Shown here piece by piece: positions 37,053 to 48,949 of a DNA stretch of 64,000 nucleotides (the stretch's first letter is position 1; each line of letters opens with the position of its first letter). The stretch covers positions 23,050,283 to 23,114,282 of the forward strand of contig NC_063156.1 in the NCBI RefSeq assembly GCF_020921035.1. Direction: 5' to 3'. The DNA is from Rhodamnia argentea. Taxonomy: Eukaryota; Streptophyta; Magnoliopsida; Myrtales; Myrtaceae. A program made the position numbers and the translations under genes. The notes beneath the pieces were generated by a model. That model was not told the DNA's origin, did no database searches, and saw nothing but the letters and a program-made list of their open reading frames with translations.

Positions 37053-37691
37053 ATGGAGCTGGAGCTGACTCAGTTGAGTGAAGTGAAAACCTCCAGCCTC
37101 ACTCATCCAAACGCTGCTCAAACTCTCCACCATTTCCCTGTCCAACAAAAACCACCAAACCCTGATTTCATCGCCCTCCATGCAAACCCTAAAATCTCAC
37201 CCCCTGACTTCACCAGATCTTCGTCGATCCCCTTTGTCGGGTTTGTTCCGATTTCCCACCTGAATGGCGAGCTCTCTCCAAACCCATCTCTCTGCAACAG
37301 CGCTGCCGCCGCTGCCTTTGATGACGCCAACAGAGATCACATCAACCCCCGTCATCACTCTGACCATGTCAGTAGCGTCATCCATGAGAAGAGGCTGAGA
37401 AGGATGATATCGAACAGGGAGTCGGCGCGGAGGTCGAGGCTGAGGAAGAAGAAGCAGGTCGAAGAGCTCCAAATGCAAGTGGACCAGCTCCGAGGTGCCA
37501 ACACTGCTCTCTCCGAGAAACTCATTAGCCTTCTGGAGAGCAATCACCAGATCCTCCAAGAGAATGCTCAGCTCAAAGAGAAGGTCTCTTCGCTCCAGGT
37601 CATCATGACGGACCTGTTGAACCCCTTCAGGAACGTGGAAGAAGTTGCCTGCATTCTCAAGTCCGAAGCATTGAACCGATCCGTGGGTTGA
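37053..37691 (+). CDS. bZIP transcription factor (group S-like), intronless
   Basis: 212 residues. The basic region starts at about 112: EKRLRRMISNRESARRSRLR carries the invariant N121-x7-R129 DNA-contact signature. The zipper follows with heptad positions L139, L146, L153, L160, I167 and L174. The N-terminal 110 residues are Ser/Pro/Asn rich and presumably regulatory. Small intronless bZIPs of this kind (Arabidopsis bZIP42/43/48-like, group S) bind ACGT-core elements as homo- or heterodimers in the nucleus. The start is the first ATG after a plausible TATA box. The missing sucrose-control upstream ORF argues against an S1 member. The target genes cannot be read from the sequence. Confidence 0.95.
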   Translation: MELELTQLSEVKTSSLTHPNAAQTLHHFPVQQKPPNPDFIALHANPKISPPDFTRSSSIPFVGFVPISHLNGELSPNPSLCNSAAAAAFDDANRDHINPRHHSDHVSSVIHEKRLRRMISNRESARRSRLRKKKQVEELQMQVDQLRGANTALSEKLISLLESNHQILQENAQLKEKVSSLQVIMTDLLNPFRNVEEVACILKSEALNRSVG

Positions 37692-38589
37692 CGCCATGGA
37701 CAAGCAACAAGAATGGCTCTTCAATCTCAAATAGTACTTTCTGTTGGGTATTATCGTCTGCACGGCTGGCATGATGTGCTGCACTTCCTTGAATGAACAT
37801 ATCGAAAATACTACGTTTACGGTTTGCCGATACGTTTTCTTCTCTTCAGTGTCTGCTCTCATTGATCTAGGTTTGATTTCTCCCTCTCTCTCACACTCGG
37901 AGATCATTCTTACACCAATTAGTGTGAATTTGATCTTCTTAATAACCGGATTTGATTCAAGCATCACCATCTCATAATGTCCTCCCAAACTCGTGTAACC
38001 GAGAAGAAAGATAGCTCGTGGCTCATTTGTTCGTGCTGTTCTTATTCCGGTCTTGTCAATGTGAAACCAAAAGTAATTTCCACAAGAAACTACTGATAGA
38101 CTTTCTTCTTAGTTTGGTCTGCATGTAGGGGACGTCTGGAGATCTGGTAGAATCGCCAGATTCCCACATGAAAATCTGGGATATGCTCTTCTCCATAAGG
38201 AGTCCTAGATTCTGTATAATTAGCAAAAATAAAAACCTTTTTTCCCACGTAAAGATGTAAGCTTGATCGACACGGCAAATGTTAAGTTATGGGTTTCACC
38301 GCATCGAACAGCTAACTTTGATCAAATCCTGCAAGAGCTTTTAAGTTAAGCAGAGAGGAAAGTTCCTCCTCGAGCGTTGATGGAGTTTTAGCATTTATGG
38401 GACACAGAAGAATTTCCGGATGCAGTAACTGTATGAGTTGGCACTCAACCTAGAAAGATATGCTCGTGAGATGTCCACACTCATGCTTCCTTTTGAGGAG
38501 AGATCTCAAATAAGTTTCACACGCATAAGAAATTTAAAAAAATTTCAAATAAAAGCATGTAATTGACTTTATTTTAAATAAGTATCTCA

Positions 38590-38955
38590 AATACTCTCAT
38601 TATTTAAAAGAACGACTTGACCAATAGCATTATAGTCATTTACATCTTTGTTTTTTTTTTTCCCTTTTTTCCTTTTTTTCCCTCTTCCCTCCCCGAGCCA
38701 CCGGCGAAGGTTGCCAGACTCAAGAGAGAGCTGCCCTTGCCGGCGTCGAGCTTTATGAGACCCTCCCCCAACTCCGGAGAGGGTGGCCCGACACCCGAGG
38801 CCGACGATTGCCGAGGGAGGGGCGAAAAAGGAAAAAGGAAAAAGGAAAAAGGGAAAAGGAAAAAGGAAAAAGGAAAAAAAAATTCAAAAGAATAAAGGAC
38901 TAAAATACCCTTTGGCCAAGCCCTTCCTTAAAACAATGAAAACATTTCAGGCTAA
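38590..38955. mobile_element. Fold-back element with GGAAAAA-rich arm
   Basis: The left arm, 'cattatttaaaagaacgact' then 'tgaccaatagcattatagtc', matches the inverted right arm, 'cattgttttaaggaagggct' then 'tggccaaagggtattttagt'. Inside, the left 'tcccttttttcctttttttc' faces the right (GGAAAAA)n tract (38829-38878). The centre is G+C rich (38690-38825). The plus-strand frame 38617-38895 is low complexity and not a gene. Confidence 0.65.
38829..38878. repeat. (GGAAAAA)n minisatellite
   Basis: About seven 7-bp units, one shortened, inside the right arm of the fold-back element. The opposite arm has the degenerate complement. Confidence 0.85.
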
Positions 38956-39602
38956 GTAGTATCGACATTGACACGCGACACAAAGTCATTTCTTAAAAAA
39001 ATAGAGAATTCCGATACGTTGGGATACATTACATATTAAATGTATAATTTTATATGTACACGATATGATAAATTATTATTTACATGTAAAAATATCAATC
39101 ATGATTAATTTTTTTTTAATTTTTTGCTTATTGGGATATTAATTTTGGAGTTGCTGGATATATGACTTAAGCATATATATTTTTGATAAATCTATATTTT
39201 GATCCATAATTTATTAAAAATACTTAAAATTGAACCCCATACGTGTCGAAATGGAGTGTCGGAATGCTAGACCCACGTGTTGCCGCTGTGCCTGGAGCGT
39301 TGACCATATGCCGATCGCATATTGAAGAGTGTCGGAGTGTCAAAGAGTGTCGGACATGACATGAAAGCCCCCAAAAAGTGTCGGTGCTTCCTAGACTTCG
39401 TGCCTTTATTCAAAACAAAGCTCACTATATGCCATTATTTGAAACAAGGTCTATTTCGTACTCTTATTTGAAAATTTTCCTAAGAAATTTCATACAACTA
39501 GATTCTGAATCTGTTCGGCCCAAACGTTTTGGCCCAAATTCACCACTACGGTCTACAGAGTCCACAACTCAACTCTAGTTGCAAAATTGTTTGAGTGATT
39601 AT
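38956..39602. other. Intergenic, repeat-like
   Basis: No gene. The word 'gtgtcgg' recurs (about 39330-39385: 'agtgtcggagtgtcaaagag', 'tgtcggacatgacatg'). This hints at a degenerate transposon or LTR fragment that I cannot name. Confidence 0.35.
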
Positions 39603-41000
39603 GGGCCCGCATGGTAACAATTCTAGTTCTTTGATTCTGTTCCCTAGAATAAAAAAAAATATGAGAATCATATTTCGTAATGTAAATGATTCTGATTTTG
39701 TTCTGGGGAACAGTTTTGGTGCAAAAACATGAACAAAAAAAAAAGTTGGTTCTTAAAAAATAATCACTTTTGAGAATTACAAAACAGAATGAAGTCCCAT
39801 ATATTTCACTTTTCCCTTTCAATTCTCTAATCACTTTTCACTCGGCTTAAAACATAAAAAGGTCTCATTTAAATAAATAAATAAATATATAAAATATACT
39901 AAAAAAGATAAAACAAAAATAAAAAAATTCTAAAAAATTCTAATAAATCAGAAAATTTTAGAAAATCCCTAAAAATAGAAGAAGCTTAGATTATGCTAGT
40001 TTTACCTCATTTTCATAACTTTGGGCCTAAATTCCCTAGATTTAATAGATTTTATTCTTTTTTAGGAAAATCATAAACACCTTTAAAATTAAACCGGAAT
40101 CACATTTCTTTAAACCCTTATGGCTTCATTAGAGCTTTATGATGCAATTTATCAATGTCGTGATTCCTTAATTGCACAGTTAATTTCATTGGTTATAATT
40201 TGTGCAGCTGTAAGTAGTTTAGACTTAATCTAGTTTTATAAAATTTGGAAAAAAGACAAAAACAACCTGTGTGAATACATAGCATTGGCTTTCCTCATAA
40301 TTTTAAAAATGAATTAAGAATTTGCACAAAACACGTTTAGAAAACACTCAACTTCGGTCCGAAAGGGCGTCGATCAAAATACCGACGAAACCAAGTCCTC
40401 GAACCATAAATTTTTTTCATTGCATAGAATCGAACGGTTTCTCCAGACTGTTCAATAAAATTCCCAATATACCTTCTTCAAAGACTAGTGGCGATTGCAT
40501 TTACATGTACACATACATGTGCTATCGATCACATTAAGATCGAATTTCAAATTCGTTATGCAATTTGTTATAGGCTTGCGAGGGCTACGTGCTAATCTAA
40601 AATCACATACTAACCCAACATGATCTATCCTTTTTTAAGCTTAAACTAACTCGTTATGACACGACAATTAGACAAAAAAGCACAAAAAAATATTATATGC
40701 AATATATTATATAGGAGAATCAATATGAGTTAATTTTCAACCAATTCGAAATGTAGAATGAAATTTCACAAAATAATTACGTAATTATTTGACTTAAATG
40801 ACAAAAATTAAGAGAAGAAATTATTTTCGAAAACAAAAAATTTATGCAGTTACCAAATGCATTTCTGTTCGAGAAATAGAAATTTTGTACAATTACCAAA
40901 CACATTCTAATTCTCCAAAACTCATATGGGAAACAGAATCAGAAAAAACAATTCTAATCAAAATCACTTTTTCGAATTAGAATCGTTGCCATGCAAGCCC
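39603..41000. mobile_element. PIF/Harbinger-like non-autonomous element, copy B
   Basis: The ends are GGGCCCGCATGGTAACAATT and, inverted, GGGCTTGCATGGCAACGATT, flanked by TAT on both sides. Subterminal and internal stretches match copy A at 2456-3488. B is about 365 bp longer because of sequence in its middle (about 40040-40640) that A lacks. It has no transposase. Confidence 0.75.
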
Positions 41001-41380
41001 TATATATCTACAAATAACCATGCACATCGAAAAAATTGCATCTCCTCAAGGTCTAGATATTGACTTGCAGTACTTTACAACAAGCAGGGTATTGACTTGC
41101 TCTATAATGAGTTCAATTCTCAGGGCCAATCAGCAAAATGAAGAGTCATCATGAAATATACAAAAGAGGGCATCGTCTAATTCCTATAGAAATTCGGATT
41201 CCCACTAGTTGGTCAGTAGACTGTATAGCCTTCCATTCTTTTGCCTAGTGAGTATTATGGAAGAGTGGACGTCGGTAGCGAGAAAAAAGTATGCTTCCTT
41301 AGCTTTAACATTCTCTGACATCAATATCTCCCTGAACTATGAAATGATTCAACCGAAGTACAAGAACGAGAACATCAGGG

Positions 41381-43184
41381 TCAGCCACTCTTCTTCAGTG
41401 GATGCTTCCCATTTGAGATGGTCATAGCTGTTTCAGCTGCCGAAGCTGAGTCACTCCAGCTCTGGTCCTCAAAACTGTTTACAGTGTCTGCATATGATCG
41501 GGTATAAGGCCACCTAAACAGAAATAACCCATTTTAGCCTATGATGCAGATAATAAATGCAAATTGACTAAGTCATAGAATTTCAGCAGACCTGCTGGAC
41601 TTTATGACCTCACCATCTATTGTCAATTTCTCATCAAATATGTCACCTGCAATTTGAGACTTGATTCAGGGTAAAACTCATTGATCCTCACAACCAACAT
41701 GAAGTATATAAAACTTGCCCATTGTGCTAGATAAAAGGTAAAGAACGCATATGTTCCATATCCACATACAGAAACTAGTGCAATATTGATCCTGAATGTC
41801 AGTCACTCCATATCTTCGTCCTTGATTAAGCGGCCAGTATCTAGACTAGCAGTTAGAGACGCAATCATTGTAACCTTTATGCTTCTAATATTCATCCTTT
41901 CGTTACCTAGGTAGCATAAAGGCCAAAAAGCTTGACTAGAAAACAACTAACCTCCGTATATAGTCTTTTTTGAGAAGTACTTTGCCATCAGTCGCTGAGT
42001 ATAGTCTGCTTCATATTTTCTGTACTTCTCAATGTCCCCGGCATCATTGGAGTCCCTGTCCAATATCGAGACCATCGTTAATATCACCTTGCCACTGACA
42101 ATTGTGAATGTCACATGTCATTTCCACCGTTGTGCAACAATGACGGTTTACTTCTCAATATCTGCGGCATTATTCAATTACTCTTAATTTACCACAGCAA
42201 GTGAAGCCAGGAGGAAACTCGGCATGAGCTAGAAAGAGAGAGGACCGTCCAATGGTCTCATATATAACATATACAGCCCAAATGCAAAACCACAGTGGCA
42301 CAGTGGACTTGGTAATTCACCAACATCTTTACCAGAGAGGTCATAAACACGATCAGAGTAATCTGGGGTCCAGCATGCTCCAAAGAGTAGTCCAACTTAT
42401 AACTCAAAAGTGGCAGAAGTGAAAAATTGATTCTATCACAGAGGCGAGCCTGCCATTACAGTAATAACGGCATTCTCCCCTTATGGGGGTATACTCGATA
42501 ATACATAAAAACATTATACCGATCAGAAAAGCACTTTGTGGGCAACATGTCATTCCAATCATTCAATATCAGCCAAAAAGTACTCCAAAACTGAGTGCCC
42601 ATGAATCTGTCGAAGGTTGTTTCTTACCAGTCACATTATCCGACGCTCAATAGTTTGACGGAAGCCATGCCTGTTCAGCTTATAGTACTTTCCCGTAAAA
42701 ATTTCCCTAAGACACTCAAACGAAAGATTCGAACTTTTCAAGAAAGAAACATCAACCATCCCCGATTTCGCCTCTAGCTGGAATGATTCTCCACACACAC
42801 ACAACGAATTTCAGGTCGGCCGTTTCAAAATCCATCTCAAACAAAGAAATTCAGGAGAACTCGGACCTTTCCGATTGCTTGTCCGTGACGAGTCCCAAAC
42901 CAACTATCGCTAAGTTCTAAGTTTTAATAAGCCCTAACACAGCGATTGCATGGGAGATTTAGGAAGAGAAACTCACGGGGAGAGCTCGGTTGAATCAGGC
43001 TTTCTGTCCTCCGCATCTCCCGCACTGTCGCCGACATCGGCATCGACCTTCAGATGACAGCCGAATCAAAGCACTAGTCGAAGAGTCGCGTGTGCGTGTG
43101 CGTGAGAGAGAGAAGGAGAGAGGGAGAGAGAACCTGGGGATTGGGCGGGGCGGACGGAGGATTGGAAGGTGAGGGAGGACCCAT
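41381..43184 (-). CDS. Small conserved-looking protein of unknown function, 5 exons
   Basis: Minus-strand exons, in order: 43184-43134, 43047-42977, 42094-41952, 41646-41592 and 41513-41381 (453 nt, 150 residues). All junctions are GT-AG and all phases agree, which is hard to get by chance. The N-terminus is Pro/Asp rich (starts MGPPSPSNPP). The core is charged and probably helical (DIEKYRKYEADYTQRLMAKY), then YGGDIFDEKLTIDGEVIKSS, then WPYTRSYADTVNSFEDQSWS and a Ser/Ala-rich tail ending HPLKKSG. There is no signal peptide, membrane span or known motif. I do not recognise the family. The first exon (donor AG|GTTCTC) is the least sure; exons 3-5 are the best. No plus-strand gene competes here. 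Confidence 0.68.
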
Positions 43185-43479
43185 TGAGTCGGGGAGCGGA
43201 ACGGCTCGCTCAGTCCGCCATTGAAGTAGAACTGCGTGCGGAGTTTTGGGTTCACTGATGTTGGCAGAGTGATTGTTATTTTCGCCAGACCGCCGAAGCT
43301 TATGTTATTATACATTCAGGTTAATTCTCGGCACCGGACTTTTTAATTTACCCGACAGGACCACATGACACGTAATTAAATAGATTCGTGCTAAATAACA
43401 TGTTTTAACACATAATTTACCCGTTAGTTTTCGTTAAATTTAACCATCAAATTATTGAGTTAGATTACATAAGACTATT

Positions 43480-43765
43480 TATAAGTATACCACTTTAGGA
43501 TTTTTACCCTCTATTTATCACATGTGTATCAATTTAGGATTTTTCGTGATATTAACTCAATTTAACGAATGGTAAATTTGTCATACGTTATATCAGTTTT
43601 GGGGTTTTTTGTGGTAAAAAAAATTAGTTTGGAGTAAATTTGTTACATGTATACCAATTTCGGGTTTTTGATGGTTAAAAAAATATTTTAGGGTAAATTT
43701 ATCGCAAGTGTAATACTTTGAGATTTTTCCTGATAAAAAAATAGTTAATTTATTATAAATATATC
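43480..43765. repeat. Tandem ~70-bp units related to the fold-back arms
   Basis: Units such as 'atcaatttaggatttttcgt', 'tatcagttttggggtttttt', 'taccaatttcgggtttttga' and 'gagtaaatttgttacatgta' recur in one direction. They resemble the right half of the element at 23615-23990. Only one weak opposite unit is present, so this may be half an element. Confidence 0.5.
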
Positions 43766-43799
43766 ATTTTGTGATTTTTCGTCTTATCAACCCAAAATT

Positions 43800-44100
43800 G
43801 AAATAGAGCTTTTGGGCAGTCATATTGGCGGACATATTACGTGGGACTTGGATGTACTTATCTGTGGAGCCGATAGTATATTGAAGCCCTTCTCGATGCT
43901 GAAAGTGGCCTATATAAGTAGAGAAGCTAATAGAGTAGCTGATTGGATTGTGAAAGCCCAAAGAAAAAAGTATTTGCCAAGTAATTGGGTCCTCTATCCT
44001 CCTTCCGACCTTTGGAATTTACTTTGCTTCGAATCTTAGGGATTGTGCTACGAATTTGATCCTAGTAAATGAATATTTATTTTTTTTTGACTGAAAAAAA
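43800..44100 (+). pseudogene. 3' end of a LINE: RNase H relic plus poly(A)
   Basis: The plus-strand frame ending at 44039 reads VAYISREANRVADWIVKAQR followed by PPSDLWNLLCFES. This is the usual C-terminal RNase H end ('REAN..AD.IAKA', then 'PP..L') of plant LINE polyproteins. An A-rich tail follows at 44093-44102. The 5' part is missing, as in most 5'-truncated LINE copies. It is a different copy from the one at 5660, and its frame is longer. Confidence 0.7.
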
Positions 44101-44102
44101 AA

Positions 44103-45937
44103 TATTGGCAGACATAAAAAAAGAGACTCAAAAGCAAGAGCATCCCATGACAAAATATACTTCAATTGAAGTAGCTTGGCCAACCTGATGACAGGACTTC
44201 TTAGAAATTGAATCCTTCTCAGACCAACTGTTCAAACTGCGAAAAACATTCTCGGCAAATGCACGCGACTTTTGGGCTGGTGATGGCATCCTTTCCCCTT
44301 GAATCATAAAGGGGATTAAGTACACAGATTTTCCTCCTTTGGGCAAAATGTGCTAGACATTTCAGCGGTTTTTACGTTATTGATGCAATCAATCTATAAC
44401 GGTCTTAATTATAATTTGATCCAGTCAATGCAATCAATATGTGAGATTGATTTCTTTTTAACTTCATTTCTTATTTATTTATAAAATGATCTTCTCTTAC
44501 AATAAAATCATACCGAAAACAAGAGATCTTCTGTTATCTTCTTTCTCTTTATTAGTTGGGGTTTATATTAATGTTGTTCTTATTCACTATGTTATTATGT
44601 GCATTGTATCCTGGAAGGATAGTCACTAGAGCCTTACCCACCGAGTTACATAGGGCGGCATGCCTAAAATATTCTTCCTTGATACGAGCCTTTCTACAAC
44701 AATCTTACGGATAATTTCCTTATGGATTTCCAAATTGGAACCGTTTCTGCTAAAATCGTTGTTAGAATTGAACGAGGACTCGAGAAGATCACAAGGAGGA
44801 TCGTGAGGGGCCGAATCGCCAAGCTGGATCTAGGTTAGGACTTTCTTCATGTGGTGGTCGATCACCGGGATTAAGTTGAGTGGTGAGAACTTGGTCTTCG
44901 AGGTCGGTGGGTCGGTACCAAGTATCCCCCAATAATTTCGACGATGCTCCTGCTTGCAAAGGAGAAAAGCGAGCTTCTTCTTGAGGTTAGAGTCTCGATT
45001 CTTGTTTCTAATCTAACAATTTTTGTGGATTGATGATGCACTACTTCGTTTGTTGGTTCAATTGGATGGATTAGAGCAGAGATTGTTCATTGCGATGCTA
45101 ATTATGACCTTGTTGTGCTCTAGTTTGGCTCGAGTTTTGGTCGGTCCATTATTAGGTTCATGGCCGCATACTATCTTGTTTTTGCTCGATTGTGAATATG
45201 ATGTTTCATTGCCGAGCCAATAGGAAGGTGCTTTGGTCTGGATAGAGGTGATGACGATGTTAGTCGATGAGATGCGGCAGAAGTCTCGGGTTTGGTATCC
45301 CGATTTCGATGTGTTGACCAAGGCCTTTAGCCTGGGCGTGCGATTTGATGGATTGAATTAAGCACATTTCTTGAATTTGTGGTTTTATACTCTTTATGGA
45401 GAATGCTTACAAACTTTTCGAATACCCATTTTAAGAAATCATTAAATCCGTGTTGTGATTCTGTGTGGCTAGCTAAAAAGAGAAATAAAACGAAAACTAG
45501 GCATGAATTAGCTTACTGAAGAGAATACATTAAATAAGTCCCACAGATTACTTTTCCGATATGTGTGCTATGTTCTGAATTATTGGTCGTTGAATTGAAG
45601 AGATGGCAAACCATGATCGATCAATCTTTTGTTTCTTACCCATTGGTAATTAGTCAATAAAGTCGGTGTAGATTGTTTTTGCTTGTGATGTGTCCATACT
45701 AGATGTTAGAACAAAACCAGAATTTCCATCAAATTGGATCTCAAATCTTTCAACTCTCATATGGCTACACTGAACTGTCGCCTCTCTCAAACCTTTTAGC
45801 AAAGATTCAACTTTTATCCTTCACGCTCAAAACCTCTCTTCAAAATTTTACTCTCTCTCTCTGTCTCTCTCAAACCCTCATCTACGATTCAACTCAGTTA
45901 GAACCCAAAATCTCTCAAGCCTTGTTCCATTACTTCA
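44103..45937. other. Repeat-like region, no gene recognised
   Basis: No frame has family features. 'gtgcattgtatcctggaagg' (44597-44616) is a phrase I associate with plant LTR retroelement ends, so part of 44.4-45.4 kb may be an LTR or leader. I could not find a partner LTR or a primer-binding site. Confidence 0.3.
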
Positions 45938-48913
45938 ATGGCACCCAAGAACTCTTCAACTGCGAAGAAGCCTGTAACTGGTACTCATCGCTCGGGTAGA
46001 TTGGATTTCCAAGGACCACGGCTCCAATCGATGCTCCAACGCAATACAATCTCACTGGATTGACAGATGAAGGTCAGGAAGGGCAAAGACTTGAGGATTC
46101 AAGCAACGCACCTCAAACAGAGACTCCTGCTGAGGTTAAGGCTCGTAAGAAGCAAGAGTTGATTCACCGTCTTGCAAGTAAGGTTCCTACGCCTACTGAA
46201 CATGCTGCTCTTCCTTTAAATGGAAGAATTAAGTTGGCTAGGAGAATCACAAAAACAATTCATAGTATAAGAATGCAAGGTACTAGTGAAGAAACTATTA
46301 ATTTCTTGGTGAAACAAAATGGATGTCGGGATGAAGGAGAGTTACAAGGCTTTGACTCCATGTTGACTGAGGAGAAAATTAGGGAAGCTACAGAAATGGC
46401 TGATAAAGCTGAGACAGAGATGTCAAGATCATCTGAACCATTTAGGAAAGGAAAGGAGAAAGTTGGGGAATCCTCTAGGACTGAGGAGGCTCCAAATGTC
46501 AAGACAGAAGAAAGATCTGGAGGAGAAAAAGTTGTCTCTCAGTCTGAAAATGTGAGAGAAGCAGATGACGAGAAGCTCGATGCTCAGTTTAAAGGAATGG
46601 AGATGAAGTTTGTTGCAGGTAAGTTTCCTACACTTACTGACCATGCTGCTCTTCCTTTAAATAGAAGAATTAAGTTGGCTGGGAGAATCACAAAAACAAT
46701 TTGTAGCATGAGAATGCAAGGTTGTAGTGAAGGAACTATTAATTACTTGATGAAACAAAATGAATTTCGGGATGAAGAAGAGGTATGAGGCTTTGACTTT
46801 ATGTTGATTAAGAAGAAAATTAGGGAAGCCACAGAAATGGTTGATAAAGCTGAGACAAAGATGGCAAGATCATCTAAACCATTTAGGAAAGGAAAAGGAG
46901 AAAGTTGGGGAACCCTCTAGGGCTGAGGTGGCTCCAGATGTAGTGACAGAAGAAAGATCTGGAGAAGAAAAAGTTGTCTCTTAGACTGAAAATGTGAGAA
47001 AAGATGATGACGGGAAGCTCTATGCTCAGTTTAAAGAATGGAGATGAAGTTTGTTGCTAAACAAGGACAGAAGGATAGGTTGTTCAGATCGAACGATCAT
47101 CTGGAGTACTTTATTTTGGCTAAAACTTCCATGAACTTTAGACCTATTGACTTTGAGTACTTTGAGAAGCCTGGTCTGCAGATTTTATCCTTGCTTTCTA
47201 ATATGCATTTGCAAAACCTTTGCACTCTAAATGCTCCTTGTTGTCCTGAACTTACTCCATATTTCTACTCAAACTTTTCCATGCCTAGTCCAGATGCTAT
47301 TAAGTTCCTTTCTTTAATCAAGATTTCATTCTGAGTGTCTCAGAACTTGCAGAGATTCTAAGTTCTGAGCAGTATACTTTCACTCCTATTGCTATCTTAG
47401 ATGATATCTATAAAGTTCTGTCTAGAAATCCGCATCTTACCAGAGTGAACAAGCCTCAAATTGAGTACAATCATTTCCCTCTAAGATGTATGTTTGCATA
47501 AGGTAATCATAAACTGCCTCAGACCCAAGGGCTCTTCCAAAACAGATGTTTCTCGTTATCATCTGGGCCATTTTGAATGGCAAGCCCCTTCCTCTACCTC
47601 ACATTGCATTCCTACATAGGTTCAGAACTGTTAAGAAGAATAAGGGACAACTGTCTTATGATTCCTTGATCACCAGAATCTTCAAATACTCGAAGATAGA
47701 CAAGGCTCAGATCTTTGCAACTTCCTCAAGGTATCACTGGGGAGACAATGATGAACAAGATGGTTATAAAGTCTCAGACGGATAGTGGAAATACAGAAAG
47801 AACATTGTGGTGTTAGTTGATCTTCACATGGCAGAGACAGCAACAACAACACAAACTGCAGAACCATCACCTACAGAAGCTGAATAGTCTGCTGATCCTT
47901 CACCTGCACAATCATCTGAGTCCACTTGAAAAATGAGGCTGAAAATATTAGCTCACAAGTCCACTAGACCTGGACAAAAGAGGAGGAAACTTGCTCAAAA
48001 GTTACTTGACAGGATCCTAAATGAATCTGAAATGAATACTTCTGAAGGATCTTTAGCAAGTGATTCAAATAATGAGCAAAATAGCTATGATGAGTTCAGC
48101 TGAAAATATCACAAACCAAAGCTAGTTACGGCAAGTGCTGAGCTAGAAAGGATGTTGATGGAAGACAAAGAAATAGAGCTAGACATTCAGAAACTTGTAA
48201 GAAGAGTTGTTGAAGATGCTGTTGCAGCTCAGATTGAGCAAGGAGAGAAAGAAAAGGAAGCGAAAGAAAGAGAAGAGAAGGAGAAGGAAGAAGAAGAGAA
48301 TCCACAAGATGTGGAAGATGATGATAATGAAGAGCATCGAGCTATCCTAGATGAGGACAAGAAAGATGGCACGAGTGAGCAAACTGTTATTCCAGAACTT
48401 ATTCTGGAATAGGGAGCTCAAATGGAAGCAGACAAGGAAGCTCAGTTTGAGGGGGAGCATACTGAACAGATGGACATGGATACTGGTAACCTAGAGGATA
48501 CCCCACTCAAAACTACCTCAGATCCAAATCTGCATGACACTCCAATCTCTTTGATCCAAAAGCAATCTCAGACTTAGGGGGGAGCAATCACTTGCTGCTG
48601 GAACTGAAGATGGACAAAGATCTACTTAGAGATATCCCGCATAGACAAGATGAATTAAAGGAGCTGATTAAAGATATGTGGAGCTCAGTTCATGTGGAAA
48701 AAGATGAGGAGAGATATGTCATCTAATGCAAGTTTTGCCACTTTGGAAGTGGAATGTATGGGAAAGAAGATGGATAATATAAGAGATGCAATCGATATGA
48801 AGCTGAAACAGTTCTCAAAATTTGCTCTTGTCCAACTTCCTTCAGACTTTACACCATCCACATCTAATCAAGCTCTATCCACATCTACTCCAGCCCTAAA
48901 TTCTCCCAAATAG
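45938..48913 (+). pseudogene. Decayed plant-transposon-type ORF (plus strand)
   Basis: A broken coding region starts at ATGGCACCCAAGAACTC (MAPKNSSTAKKPVTGTHRSG), shifts frame near 46040, and continues through 46060-46788, 47038-47334, 47546-47785, 48152-48412 and 48692-48913. The central part (NFRPIDFEYFEKPGLQILS, then NAPCCPELTPYFYSNFSMPS) resembles the 'putative plant transposon protein' domain found in many plant retroelement-associated proteins. The C-terminal part is acidic and coiled-coil like (EKEKEAKEREEKEKEEEEN). At least four frameshifts or stops are present. It contains the 441-bp tandem duplication. It converges tail to tail with the copia relic on the other strand. Confidence 0.6.
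46175..47055 (+). repeat. In-frame 441-bp tandem duplication
   Basis: Bases 46175-46615 and about 46616-47055 are copies with an offset of 441 bp (147 codons). 'cttcctttaaatggaagaat' at the first site matches 'cttcctttaaatagaagaat' at the second, and 'gatgctcagtttaaaggaat' recurs as 'tatgctcagtttaaagaat'. The second copy has acquired stops (for example at about 46788 and 46984). Divergence is roughly 10% by eye. Confidence 0.85.
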
Positions 48914-48949
48914 AACTCATTTTCATTTTTTGCCTTTGTAAAGCTCATA

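Noticed and set aside
37197-37988. 263-codon minus-strand frame opposite the bZIP gene
   Set aside because: The opposite strand carries a clear bZIP with intact signature; this is an antisense shadow.
38829-38878. Possible CRISPR-like or regulatory array
   Set aside because: It is a pure 7-bp minisatellite without spacers, in plant nuclear DNA.
38617-38895. 92-codon Lys-rich frame
   Set aside because: It reads through the GGAAAAA minisatellite of a fold-back element.
42595-42777. Short plus-strand frame in the middle of the five-exon minus gene
   Set aside because: It lies in the longest intron of that gene and has no family resemblance.
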